From NCBI GenBank assembly GCA_017979445.1, contig CM030718.1:24361021-24425020 (forward strand): 64,000 nt of DNA. Reading direction: 5' to 3'. Of this stretch, positions 1 to 12,300 are shown piece after piece. The notes below the pieces were generated by a model. It saw only the letters and a list, made by a program, of their open reading frames with translations. It was not told the origin of the DNA and did no database searches. Position 1 is the stretch's first letter; the number at the start of each line of letters is the position of its first letter. Origin of the DNA: Akebia trifoliata (taxonomy: Eukaryota; Streptophyta; Magnoliopsida; Ranunculales; Lardizabalaceae). The position numbers and the translations under genes were made by a program.

Positions 1-462
1 AAGGTATCCCCATGTGTGTCGATCTTTGTGAGATTTACTCAAATCATGAGTTTAGTTCAAGTTGCACATGAATTCTATATGCGGAGAAATTATGTTTTCT
101 AGATTCACTTGTTGATTCCTTCAACATTCATATGTCAAGAGTAAGATAATATTTTAATAAGTATGACATTTTGAATTTTTGGATAGAAAAATCAAAGATT
201 TAATACGAAGTGATTGTAAACTTTAGATTGAAGATTGAGATTGAATGATATAAAGTTAAATTGCCCCCAGAGGTTCAAGATCTTGAAGACTAAATATTAT
301 GTAAAGCAATATAAATGGGCTTTTGATTGGAGATTGAAGATGAGGGTATTTTGTCAATTCCACTAGCCTTTCAATCTAAACTAAGGTCAAGGAGCTTATG
401 TCATCGGTTTGACAACATAAGGGAATACCTCAAATATTCAAGAAAACTTGGAGGGATACCTT

Positions 463-798
463 GTAGTTGCACACCACTTGGACCCAGTGGCCTTCCATCA
501 CTTTGAAAAACCACATGCACTCCACCAAAGCTTCATAAACTCTGGATTCAAATTTTCAAGACTTCATGATTTACAGGGGGAGAATTTCTACTAATGATGG
601 TTTTTGTGTAAAATTTGCAAGAACTCCTGGTAAAGATGGTTTTTCTAATCTTCAGTATTCGAGTAAACTTCCTTCCCAGAAATAATAAGAAGGGATAGGA
701 TGAAATTTAAGAAAAAGAAAAAGACAAAAAAAAAAAAAATGTATTTTGTTTTGGTTGGAGTGCAATTAGTACTAGGTGATGTGCACCTAGTCAATCCA
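463..798. mobile_element. Family H inverted-repeat element, copy 1
   Basis: The left end contains TAGTTGCACACCACTTGG and the right end contains GATGTGCACCTAGTCAATCC, which are imperfect inverted repeats. The same ends recur at 42093-42507 and 51897-52487. No coding capacity is seen, so it is called a non-autonomous DNA element. Boundaries are approximate. Confidence 0.5.
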
Positions 799-895
799 AA
801 TCTAAATCATTATTGATTTAATAAGTTGGTTTATCCTTTACGATAGTTGATAATTTAATGGGCCTAGAAATACCACCCATATCGAATCTAGAACA

Positions 896-1354
896 GTCAA
901 TGGATGCTTATCAGTTCAGATACAACAATATCTGAATTCGAATTCAAATCTGACGATGTTCTAACATTCTATCCGAATCCGAATCTGATTATCTTATCGG
1001 ATATCAGATAATATCTGATTACAATTAGAATAATTTGTATATAAAAAAACATAATTTTTCCTTATCCAACTGATTTTTCATTATTAAAAAAAAAAATATT
1101 ACATATTATATTATTGTATAAGAAATAAATAAATAAAATAATATATATTATATCATTTATATAAAAAATTAATCAAATAAAATAATATATAGCATATATT
1201 GTTTTGAATCGGATATTGTTGGATTCAAAAGGTTAATATCCGAATCCGTATCTGATAAGGATTCGAATATATAAAACGATTCGAATTCGAATTCGATATC
1301 CAATTTTTCGAATTTAAATCAAATTCAAAATTTTGATTATTCATTGACACCCCT
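896..1354. mobile_element. Family E element, copy 1
   Basis: The element starts GTCAATGGATGCTTATCAG and ends ATTCATTGACACCCC. The interior is built of degenerate units resembling GAATCCGAAT/ATATCCGATA on both strands, around an AT-rich centre. The same termini recur at 40868-41272 and, in reverse, near 2713-3161. Non-autonomous; superfamily not assigned. Confidence 0.5.
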
Positions 1355-2066
1355 AATCGAATTCAGGTAGCTCCGACCTAACCAAACACACTTACTACTA
1401 TCAAGGTTTCTTTCATTCGTATAACCTCAACATGTCTAATTTTGTGGGTTCCAAACGATGAATCTTCACATATAATTTGGATAATATTTAAGAATTTAAT
1501 GGAACCATTAGAGAATCTTTTAAAGCAAAAAAATAACAAAATTAGATAACCAAAAGGGCAGATTTAATAAAAGAACCACAAAAAATTTTATTTTATTTTT
1601 GGTCAAAATTAAAGATTTAGCATAATAATTCTCACCAGTGTATTACATGTCGTGATCGAATCTTTAAAGATGATAAAAATTCAAAAGTGGAGCCATTGAG
1701 CTTTGGGCCCACCAACACATGAACAGCTATCAATGATTTTCAGCCATTGATTTAAAATAATATTATTAATCTTTAACAATGGGCCAAACATTTCGATGGA
1801 ATCAATTAATCAAAATAGGTTGTCTCTTAGCCAACTATATCTCTAGATGACTGGTCCCCACAAACCCAGAAAAAAGGAAATAGAGGATTCGCTCGTTTTC
1901 CTAGGAAATTTACCCAAGTTTTCTAAAATTTCATAACTGCCATTCCACCGAAAATTATTTTGATGAAGACGTCTGTACAAAAGTTTCGGTTAAAACATCA
2001 GAATGCAACGTGGCACTTCAATGTAAGACCTTTAAAATTCCAACGAATGTAATTATTTAACCTAAG

Positions 2067-2691
2067 GTTGTCAATGATTCAGTTCGGCTCAGTTCCTATG
2101 ATATTTGGAACCATAATTTTTATATTTTATCGATTCTAATTCTGATTTTAAAATAAGTGAAACTGAAATCATAACCATAAAAAATCATGGGTACCCGTTA
2201 GTTCCAAATTTTAATAATGGAATGAGAAAAATTATTTCAAAATCATTATAATAAAAAATTTCTTCTACAAAATAACATATTATTTATAAAGTATAAACTT
2301 AATAATAATTTGTTCCACTAAAATGATGATTTAATAACTTTTATTTTCAAGCATTAAAATATATTTTCTTTACAAGTAATAAATTTAAAAAGAAAGGACT
2401 CTTTTTAAATTCAAATATTTAGTTTATATGAAATTTGAAGAATTTTATATCATATATGTTAATTTTAAAATATAAGATTACCTTGAATCATGTATAATGA
2501 CAAAATATATCGGTTCCGGGTACTCGTGGGTACCCATTCGATAGAACCTAATGGTTCTGGTTCATATCGGTTCGGTTCCATATTAGATCCGACTCTAATC
2601 GGTTCCAATAAAAAGAGAACCAAAACCAGGGTTTTTAGTTTCAATTTCGGTTTGGTTTCGAGTAAATGGGTACCCATTAACACCCCTAATT
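2067..2691. mobile_element. Family F element, copy 1 (divergent)
   Basis: Left part GTTGTCAATGATTCAGTTCGG and right part ACCCATTAACACCCC enclose degenerate GGTTCGGTTC/GAACCAAAAC units facing each other across an AT-rich centre. It resembles copies at 4688, 13468 and 41504 but is more diverged. The open frames at 2465-2743 and 2490-2786 lie in this repeat and are not genes. Confidence 0.4.
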
Positions 2692-2693
2692 TA

Positions 2694-3341
2694 ACCAAGG
2701 ATTTTGTTAATGTGTCCAATCGGATTCGAAATAGAAAAATCAAATATTATCTGAAAATTTTAGATATTAAATTCGAATTCGAATAGTTTTATATATTTGA
2801 ATCCTTATTGGATACGGATTCAGATAGTAACACTTTGAATCCGATAATATTCAATTCGAAATAATATATATATTATTTTATTTTATTTGATTTATTTATT
2901 ATATAAATAAAATTATATATAATAATTATTTTTTTAAATAAGAAAAAATAAGTTGGATAAGGAAAATTTATGTTTTTTTATTATTTATAATTATTCGAAT
3001 TCTGATAAGATATTATCCGATATCCGATAAGATAATCAAATTCAAATTCGAAAAAAGTTTTAGAACATTTGTCGAATTTGAATTCGTATATTGGATAAAA
3101 ATATTGGATTCAGATTCAGATATTACTATATTCGAATCGATAAGCATCTATTGACAACCCTAATCATAAGGGCACATGTTAAAATGCAATAAATAAACTT
3201 TGAAAATTGGAATCTGATGGCATTTTGGTAAAAAATAATTTTTTCAAGGTCATTCTTTTCATATAAAATCTAATTTCCAAAGTGTATTTATTGCACTTTG
3301 TGCCCTTAGGGGACACACATATTAACAAGACCCTTTAACCA
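2694..3341. mobile_element. Family G element interrupted by family E copy 2
   Basis: The outer ends are inverted: ACCAAGGATTTTGTTAATGTGTCC on the left (written here as two adjoining stretches) matches GGACACACATATTAACAAG on the right. Inside, near 2713-3161, lies a reversed family E copy ending in AAGCATCTATTGACAACCC. After it, GGGCACATGTTAAAATGC at about 3171 pairs with GCACTTTGTGCCC at about 3294, as a further inner inverted repeat. The order of insertion is therefore G first, E second. Confidence 0.4.
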
Positions 3342-3848
3342 AGGGTGTTAATGGTACGTATTCAACGGGGTAACGAACAGATATTGGAATTGATTGTACG
3401 TTTTGATGAAAATTGAGAATGGAAACCTTTTATGTTGAAATATTTTTGCGGTTAAATTTTTTGAGATGTTGATTTAAGAGTTGGGACTATTAGGGATTGA
3501 AATCGAGAAAATTAACAATTTTAATTTTGACTTCTATAAGAATCAAAGCAAAATTGAATCAGAAAAAATCCATCAACACTCTTAGTCTCAAGTCTCAATC
3601 CATGGTTGAGGTTTCTGCTAAACACACGGTTGAGATAAGAGGAGAAACAAAATTTTCATAGAAACCTATTATTAATTTCAAAGAGATTAATATACATTTT
3701 TAAAGATACATTTCTCTAGGGAATCTCTAGGATCTCAACCATTTGATAGAGAGGAGGTCGAAGTTAGTGTTTTATGTGAAATTTGTCACTTTGACCCACC
3801 TTTTGAAAATTAATCTCCTGGAATAAAAGAATTTCACACACATACCTC

Positions 3849-4080
3849 TAGTATGAGAATTTATATAACACTAATGCTGGAGTGACACAGGATTTACTGC
3901 AATTCTCATGCGGAGGTGCGCACATAACCATAGATGTGTTTCCTCATGATATGAGTAAAAACCATCTATGGTTACGTGCGCACCTCCAAGTTAGAATTGT
4001 GAGAATCACAGTAAATCTTGTGTCATCCCAGCATGACTCTTTGTATAATAATTAGATCTTTGGTGTTATTCTCATACTAA
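3849..4080. mobile_element. Family B hairpin, copy 1, inside a longer palindrome
   Basis: ATGCTGGAGTGACACAGG at 3873 pairs with a copy ending TGTCATCCCAGCATGACTC at 4022-4040. The stem core is ACCATAGATG...CATCTATGGT with GGTGCGCAC on both arms. A second, outer pair (TAGTATGAGAAT near 3849 and ATTCTCATACTA near 4068) encloses it. Confidence 0.6.
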
Positions 4081-4148
4081 CTTATGAGATACTATGACTA
4101 AATGTATCATAAATAACATGAGTCGTGAGAAATTGATGCTCTAAAACA

Positions 4149-4253
4149 AACGCTCTCTAACGTGGCAATGGATAAAACCATAGATATCTTTTTTCTCCGA
4201 GATGCACAAGAAAAATATCAATGGTTTTATGTACTGTCACATCAGAGAGTGTT
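4149..4253. mobile_element. Family B-like hairpin, copy 2
   Basis: ACGCTCTCTAACGTGGCA pairs with TGTCACATCAGAGAGTGTT. The stem core AAAACCATAGATATC / ATATCAATGGTTTT matches the family B core. About 105 bp. Confidence 0.5.
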
Positions 4254-4457
4254 GGATTATCATTAGTCAAATAACATATATTTGGTGATGTAGAAAAATA
4301 GGTTATGGTCCAAAATTTTGGCATAATAGAAATTACTGTGAAATATCAAAAATGAGCAATTCCAACAAAGTTAAATCCTTACAGATTAATATGCAATAAT
4401 AATGATTTAATGAATAAAATAATTTTAGTGCAACTAAATTCGATAAAACCATAAGAA

Positions 4458-4651
4458 TAATGATTTTTTGACACCACCTCTCTTTGACACATGCCTCTGA
4501 TGTGGCATGTGCTATAACGATAGATTCTTTCATCGAGATACACAACTACACATATTTATGAGGATGTACCATTATATATCCGGAGGGAAAATCTATGGTT
4601 TTAATCCATTCCACATCAGGAACATGTGTCAGAGGGGGCGTCATAAAATCA
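4458..4651. mobile_element. Family B-like hairpin, copy 3
   Basis: CCTCTGATGTGGCATGTG pairs loosely with CCACATCAGGAACATGTGTC, and ATAGATTCTTTCATCGAG lies near the loop. The loop is enlarged compared with other copies. Confidence 0.45.
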
Positions 4652-4687
4652 CTACTCAAATTATAAATTAAGAAATAGAAATCACTA

Positions 4688-5271
4688 GGGGTGCAACTCG
4701 GTTTGGTTTAAATCGAGAATCGAACCAAACCAAGAGCTTTGGATTAGTTTGATTCGATTTATAATAAATTTCGATTCGGTTCCGAGTTAACAAAATAAAG
4801 AACTGACCAATTTGGTTCGGTTCTTGATTCATGCCTTATAAGAACTGAACAAAACTAAGAACCGAATCCTTATATTAAGAAAATTATAAATAAATATTAT
4901 TAATCCATTTAATAAACTATACTCATTTTTTTATGGATAAATTGATTTTTTTTATAGATAGATTAATGACATTTTTTTGGATAGATGGGATTAATGATTT
5001 TCTTTAATTGATGAAAAAACTATTGACTTTCTTGTTAAATTGATACATATTTTTTTTATATTGATGGATAGATATGTTGATTCAATTAGGTTTTTAAGAT
5101 ATTGGCAATCCATAGAACTGAATCAAACCAAACTGACCTTAGCTCGGTTTAGATTGGTTTGGTTCTATGGCAATTTGGTTCAGTTTCGATTCTCATTTAA
5201 TAGAATTGATCTAGGTCGGTTCGGTTCCGATTTGACCTCAAACCAAACCGAACCAAACCAAATTGCACCCT
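4688..5271. mobile_element. Family F element, copy 2, with target duplication
   Basis: Terminal GGGGTGCAACTCGG and ATTGCACCCT are inverted. The same 12 bases, TAGAAATCACTA, directly flank both sides (4676-4687 and 5272-5283), a likely target-site duplication. The interior arms are arrays of degenerate GAACCAAACCG/CGGTTTGGTTC units. A 9-12 bp duplication would fit Mutator-like elements, but no transposase is present. Confidence 0.6.
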
Positions 5272-5898
5272 TAGAAATCACTATATAAAAAATAGTTTTA
5301 AAGAAAAATATATATGTTTTATATTCAATTTTATTACTTACGCAAAATTTCTTTTGGATTCATTATCAAATGATTTAAATAGTGCAAAAGTAATCAACAA
5401 GGAGTAAGGTAGAAGCTATAAGTAAAATCACACCCCAACCAACTTCTTAGATTATGACTTTAGTGTACATTATTAATTTATCAATGTGGAGTGAATTTGA
5501 TAAAGACGTCTTTATCAAACTAGCACTCTTCCATCAAAACAATCATCACTCTCACTTGCAATAATATATCTATAAAGAAACATTCCTCTCCACATGCACA
5601 CACCCACTACTCGTCTGCGCACATCACTCCACGATACTAAAATATCCGTACACTTTAACCGGCAACTATAGGTCATATCCGTTAAAATTGCTTTAGCCAA
5701 CCACCGCGCGCGACTGGTATCGGCAGTTAATAGATAAGGTAAGTACTTTTACACGTGGAAAATCTACCGTTAATCTACTTCAAATTAAATCCCTAGATCC
5801 TTTGTTCTCAAAACCTCTGGTCTGTAATCCACAATTCTAGACTCACTCACAAAGTCACAGACCGAAACCAGAAAAAAAAACTCAGAAAACTGCCATTA

Positions 5899-6006
5899 AT
5901 GGCGATGACGGTTAAAGTACGATTCGTCTCGGTTTTCGATCCGAATAAACCTGCAGCAACGATTTCATCATCCACGTCTCTGTCGGCAAGAGAAAGAGAG
6001 TATTAG
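5899..6006 (+). CDS. Upstream ORF (35 aa) in the hydrolase leader
   Basis: ATG at 5899 opens a 35-codon frame starting MAMTVKVRFVSVFDPN and ending in REREY before TAG at 6004. It lies 354 bases before the main hydrolase ATG, in the likely 5' leader, and does not overlap it. If the leader is transcribed as one piece, this frame would be met first by scanning ribosomes and could lower translation of the hydrolase. I do not recognise the peptide. Whether the leader is spliced, and where transcription starts, cannot be seen from sequence alone. Confidence 0.4.
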   Translation: MAMTVKVRFVSVFDPNKPAATISSSTSLSAREREY

Positions 6007-6145
6007 ATGCTTTTTCTTTTTTTGACTTTTTAGTCGTTCTCTAAAGCTTTCTGGACAGATCTCGTTTGTTGACTGTTGATCCATTAGGGTTTCTACAAAT
6101 AGCTTCAAGATCACGCTATTGGAGATACAGTTCTGACTCTGGTGT

Positions 6146-6370
6146 AATCGCGGAAAATTCGATTTCTTCAAATTAAAACGATCCGTAACTATGAAGATTG
6201 GTTGAGATTGATGTTTTGAGTTTGGAATTCCGTAATTTAGGTCGAAAATATCGGTTTAATCGTAGAAAATTCGATTTCTTCGAATTAAAACGATCTCTAG
6301 CTACGAAGATTTTGTGAACTTGATGTTTCGAGTTTGAAATTTGGTAATTTAGTTCGAAAATGTCGGAAGT
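6146..6370. repeat. Tandem duplication, period about 112 bp, spanning the hydrolase start codon
   Basis: Two adjacent copies share AAAATTCGATTTCTTC, AATTAAAACGATC, GAAGATT and TAATTTAG.TCGAAAAT. The first copy begins near 6146 and the second near 6258. The second contains the hydrolase ATG at 6360 (AAAATGTCGG); the first has AAATATCGG at the matching place, so it lacks the start codon. Confidence 0.75.
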
Positions 6371-9300
6371 TACGAGATCGATGTCTTTCCAAGAAGAACT
6401 CGCGAGTCTTTTGGATGATACAGGGATCCAGTACAGCGGAGATGTATTTGGAACCGATGCATCGACTTTGGATACGAAAACGAGGGGTTTCAATGTTGGT
6501 GAGGTTCACGAAGGTGAATCGGTTGAGACGGAGAGTTTTAAGGATCAGATTAAAGGTTTCTTGAAGGCTTCAGGCGAAATGCTTCATGAATTGGGGAGAG
6601 GTTGCAAGGATATAGTGGAACAGAGCCTTGGGAGTGAGGATTCGTTAATTGTGAGGAAGTTTGGAGGCCATTGGAAGAAGGTTTCGGGTAGATTGAGATT
6701 CCTGAATGATTTCTTGCCCGAGGATCGAGATCCTGTTCACGCTTGGTCGGTTGTATTTTGTGTCTTCACTGTCGTGTTGGCAGGTAATTCAGATTCTTCT
6801 TAATGTTTTATGCAGTAAAATTTAAGCGATTCAAGATTGTTTGTTACAATTAAGATCAAAATTAAGCTCTCAGTTCTTCTTAGTGATGATGCATGGAAGA
6901 TGTTAGATGATCACATTGAACCACTTCAGTTTCAAAACTATTTCTGTCATAGTTTTCAAATCATTATTATTATTTATTTTTTCTGATAGGTTAATGGAGG
7001 TTAGTAAAATGAATTTTTAGTTTGTTTAAATCATTGAGATCTTAGATGTAACAGGACCAGCTCTGTTTTAATTCCTTTATTCTTACTAAATCATACAATT
7101 TTCTACCAATAAAAAAAAATTCATACAATTTCCTAGAATCAGAGGGCTCTGTTATACATGGACTTGATAGCTGTAGTGAATTGGCCAAAGAGGTCTTCTC
7201 TCTTGGTCAATTACGGATTTGATTTTCCTTTGATACGATCTCTATAATGTTGTCATCTGGAAAAATGTACACCTTGTTGTAATTCATAGTCAAAATATAT
7301 GTGCCCAAAGAAAAAATGATCCACTCTCATCTTTTGTGTGATGGAAAGGACTACTTGTGCTCCTTTAAGGGGCAATTCAGTCTTTTTTCACTGATTCCAA
7401 ATCTTCTCATAAGGTGCTGCAAGGGGTATGTATTGTTTTTTTCCGTATCTCTTGTCATTTTATAACTATCTTGTCCAATATTCTTTTTTTCTTGATAGAT
7501 GACTCATCCTATATTCCATGTCCCACCATATATTCAACCATTACTTGCAAAAGTCTTGATTCTTATCTTTATCTGTCTCTTTGTTGAGTATTGTATCCCT
7601 TAAGGGTAGCACAATATTAGATGTAATTGTAAAATTAATACTAGTGATGGAGGGTTGAGTTGAGGCTTAGTTATAATTGTAGTCCAATTCTTGTTTAGAG
7701 TTGAATCACATGCTCTGATATGCTGTGTATAGTGTATAATGATCCACTCGTGAAAATAATGGAGGATGAATAGTGAATAGATGATAAACTGATTTAATAA
7801 AAAATAATGTAAAATGGATATAGAAAGACTCGATTAAATACTTTACAAGAATAACTATAATAACTCCTTCATTCCTTAGATTGCAGCAGATGTGTTGGTT
7901 ATGTTCTTTAATGTCTATCATCTTGTACCAAAGCTTGAAGAACCCATAGAGTTTTGAAGGTTCGAGAATGTTGTAGATAAATATACTAATTGTCTACAGG
8001 GAATGATCTAGAATAATCTAGAAGATTATCTAATGCACCATAAAAGATTTTATTTGCAACGCATAGTGTCTTTCTATTGTTAATTTTGTTCTCCCCACAA
8101 ATGCGACATTTTTCAACTATTTTAATGAAATATTCAAACTTTACATTTGTCAAAAAAGGTGTAAAATACAGACAAAAAAGTGTATAGTTTTTCTTCTCAC
8201 TATCATTGGACGTGGAAATGCGAGGTATTTGGCAGTGTTATAGTTTTAGGAATATTAGATTTAATGGTCACCTACCTATCAAACAGAAAAGAATTAACGA
8301 CCACTTTAATATATATATATGGTTTTGTACATTCAGCTGTTATTATTCTCTGCTTAATGCTTCCTAACTCAAGTAAAGATTTGCAGTACTTAGTCGAAAT
8401 ACGGAACCTAAAAGTCCAGAATCAGTGCCAAAGAAAGTGTACGTACATCCTCCTAGTGCTACTCGCGTCCAGCTTCCAGATGGAAGGTACATGGCATATC
8501 ATGTACAAGGTGTTCCAGCTGACAGAGCTAGATTCTCCCTGATTGCCTCACATTCCTTTCTTTCTTCCCGCCTTGCAGGTAGGATGACCAGTAGTGTTGA
8601 TTGCATTTAGTAAACTGGTCTATGGGACATTTAATCTTTGTGAATTTTTGTGTTACGTTATATGTTGCATCTATTTATTTAAACAGGAATACCTGGAGTC
8701 AACGAGGCACTACTGGAAGAGTTTGGTGTTCACTTGGTAACATATGATCTTCCTGGTTTTGGCGAGAGCGATCCCCATCCAAACAGAAATCTTAACTCAT
8801 CAGCACTTGATATATCATACATAGCAGATGCTGTTGGTGTTAGTGACAAGTTCTGGGTGGTGGGGTACTCAGGTGGCGGCATGCATGCCTGGGCTGCTCT
8901 CAGATACATTCCTGATAGACTTGCTGGTACGTTGACAATTTATTTTCCTTTTTTTTAAACCCTAATTTTGGCAATATCCCATACTATCTTCTTTCATTTT
9001 CAGTAGTCCCCAAGTATGAATCTAGCTTGATCCAACCTTTTATTTTCTGAAATATCAAAACCTGATTATCTTAATTAAATTGTTGAAATTTCTCTTAAGG
9101 AGATTATTAGAGACCCGTCTAAACCCAGTAATCTTGATTTTTTCCAAAACTAAGTCACACTGGTGAATTTATCAGATTTACTGGAAGATTTTGTTTTATG
9201 CAGTATGCTCCTACTTAGATAAAACGATTAATTATCTCAAGTTTGAATTTGATTAATTGGGAAATGCAGAAGGTTAGTATTTAGACTCCAGTTGACTTTC

Positions 9301-12300
9301 TAATACGCACAACATGGGGGCATATCAGTAACTTGTAGAGGATAGGGGCACAGTATTTAATGGACTCCTGTCTAAGAGATCTAAAGGGCGAAATATTAGT
9401 TTGATCTGATGATATTAACCATCAAATTTTACTCTACTCCTTTGGATGATGAAATAATAATGGTAACGCTCTGAAAGGTTTCTATAGGTCAGATTATCTG
9501 ATCATACTGGTGTTTGGCTCGTGGATTGTCCTGGGTGTGAGGCCCATTCGGTGCATGAAGCATATGTTGAGAAATTGTGCTTGAGAAAGGATATGTTGGG
9601 GCTCCCTTGAGAAATTTGGTTTATTTCCATTGAAGTATGCTATATTACTAAAAGATACCTTGGAAGCTTGGACTTGTTAAGAACTATTTTTATTTCTTGA
9701 AAAATTTAGAAATATTTCCACAATCAGTTAATCAGTTCAAAACAGATGCTACTCCTTTTTTCATATAGTGCTCAAAATAATCCCTTAATGTACATCATAT
9801 GATTTTCATTGAATTGCTAAAAATGATTTTTTTTCTTGATGAGTACTAACACGCCAAACAAATGTCACCAATAAGAATGATGTGCTAACAATTTCATTTT
9901 CTTTTCTTTTTTTGTAAGTGCCATTCACTGCAACTAAAGACTTGATATCTCATCCTTATTGAAATTTGATATGAATTTGTGAAAAATAAATTGTTTTGAC
10001 ATTATAAAAGATTCTTAATTTTCATTTAAGTGCAGCAATTTCCAACTTACCAGCGATAAACTAAATGGTCTAACATTTTCCATTGTAGGTGATCAAGCTT
10101 TCTTTTGTTTGTCTATCTTACAGTTTTCTTCTTGAAACTTCTCACTTTTTTATTGGGAGTAGTTGTTCTTTTTATTTACTGGATGATTTTCTTTTGTTTT
10201 CTACCTTCTAGATGGAACTTTTTTTTTAAATCTAAACTACATGAATAATTTCATTTGAACCAAGGTTTCTCTTTTTGTCATGGAATCCATGAAGTTTGCA
10301 GTTCTTTGAAGAAATGAATCATACTGAGTTGCACATAGTAGCATACATGAAAAGATTGGGGTCTAATTTAGCATCTAGCAGCACATTTACTAATTTGTAG
10401 CAATATCGTTACACTCCTCTTTTAGTTATTTCTTTTGGTGCTTTATTTGGTTAATTCGTCAATACAGAGAGACTAGGCTTATGAATATTGCTATATTGTT
10501 ATTTCTCAAAACTGTTGTACTCATTTCTGTCGTTGAAAAAGTTGTGCATTCACGCAGACAATATAACCGACACTTTTATATGTATTTCAATCAGACTTCT
10601 TTTTTCCCTGCTTATTAATCTGCAACCAAACTTGCAGGTGCGGCCATGTTTGCTCCAATTGTTAATCCATATGATTCAAGCATGACTAAGGAAGAGAGAG
10701 ACGGAACCTGGGAGAAGTGGACACCAAGAAGGAAACTGATGTATTTTTTAGCTCGGAGGTTTCCTAGCCTTCTTCCCTACTTCTACCGTCGAAGCTTTCT
10801 ATCTGGAAAGCATGGTCAGATTGATAAGTGGTTATCATTGACATTGGGGAAAAAAGTAAGTGCATTTCCATTTTCAGATAGAACTAAACCTCTAAATTTT
10901 TTATTAATTGCAATTCCAAAGGAAAAGTTACTGTAGGCTTCCAAAAATTGCACAAAGTGTTTGATGACTTCCTTAACAAAGTTACCAGCCATGAGAGAAG
11001 ATTATTTGATTTTCTATAAAAGATGTTGGATTTGATGCATATGTGCAGCTACTACTAGAGAAATCTCAGTTTATTCCCCCAATGCCCATCTTTCACTAGA
11101 AAGTATATGCGAGAGATTTAGTTACAACTTTCAATGTATATATGGTAGTCTAGTTGGGACCTTCTTATATACTATGCTTTTAGTAACCAGTATTTATGTA
11201 TGAATATATCCTTCTCTCACGTTTTTGGGAGTATCTTTAATATTTACCAAACACTTAGCAACAACAAAAAACAAAAACCGACTTGTCAACTTTCCAATTT
11301 CATGATATTGTCCCCATGGATATTCAGGATGCAATTTTTTTTCTTTTTTTCTTTTTATGAACACAATCTCTTGATGAGTGTTGTGTTATCCGCCTCCACT
11401 CCCGGGTGTCATGTACTCACATATTGTGCTCCAGTTCGACCCGTAACCCTCTTATATTCATAGTTGTGCCTTCCCCATCTGATCCGTCCTTTGGAGTAAA
11501 TGGTTTGTCAACATAGTATCAGAGAGCTAGGTTCGTATGGGTCATGGGTTCGAGTCTCCTCCAAGGAATTTTCCACCCTTATGGGTGAGGGGGAGTGTTG
11601 AGTGTCTGTTATCCGCCTCTACTCTCGGGTGTCACGTGCTCACGTATCGTGCCCCAATTCGACCCGTAATCCTCTTATATTCATAGTTGCGCCTTCCCCA
11701 TCAGATTGGTCTTTGGGGGTAAATGGCTTGTCAACATCTCTCACATTTGTCCAATCTGTGGCATAAAGTTGGCTGCCAGTGTAGATGCATTTTTATCTCA
11801 ATATATGCTTGTTAATTTGAGGGGATGAGCCAAAAAATGAGAGAAAAAATTTGGTGACATATTCTTGAATAAGAGGATGGTGGTGCTGATCATTTGGGTA
11901 ATTTTATGGACCAACATTGTTGAAAGAGGGTTTTGACATTCTAGACTATTTCTACAAGAACGGTTTTTCTTTATTGTGTAAATGTTTTCCTTGTTATTGT
12001 AGTTTCTGGAGACAGTAGGCAGGAAGGGTCTAGCAAGAAATAAATGCTAACGACAGTGCACTATCTAATTTTAAAATAGGGCCCCTCATTTGTTTCACGA
12101 TGGTCTCCTTGTCTTCTTCATCTTTGCTTGTTAAATGCTCAGTTTTGGGTTTGTTAAAGATAAACGAGAAAATGCAAGGATCAGAATAGAAGTGTTGAAT
12201 GGTGGTGGTGCTATTCATAATTTTTGGAGGGTGAACAAGCGTTTAATGGCTTTAATGGCTTCATGAACATTTTATTTGCATCAAAACATATTTTGTTCTG

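Larger units (their letters stand above)
1..5770. other. Intergenic block of nested transposon relics
   Basis: No protein gene is visible here. The short open frames that exist fall inside inverted-repeat elements. The block holds copies of families H, E, F, G and B (listed separately) separated by AT-rich sequence. I see nothing identifiable in 1-460, 1360-2060 and 5290-5770 beyond AT-rich DNA; the last part must include the promoter of the hydrolase gene, but I cannot point to a convincing TATA box. Confidence 0.6.
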
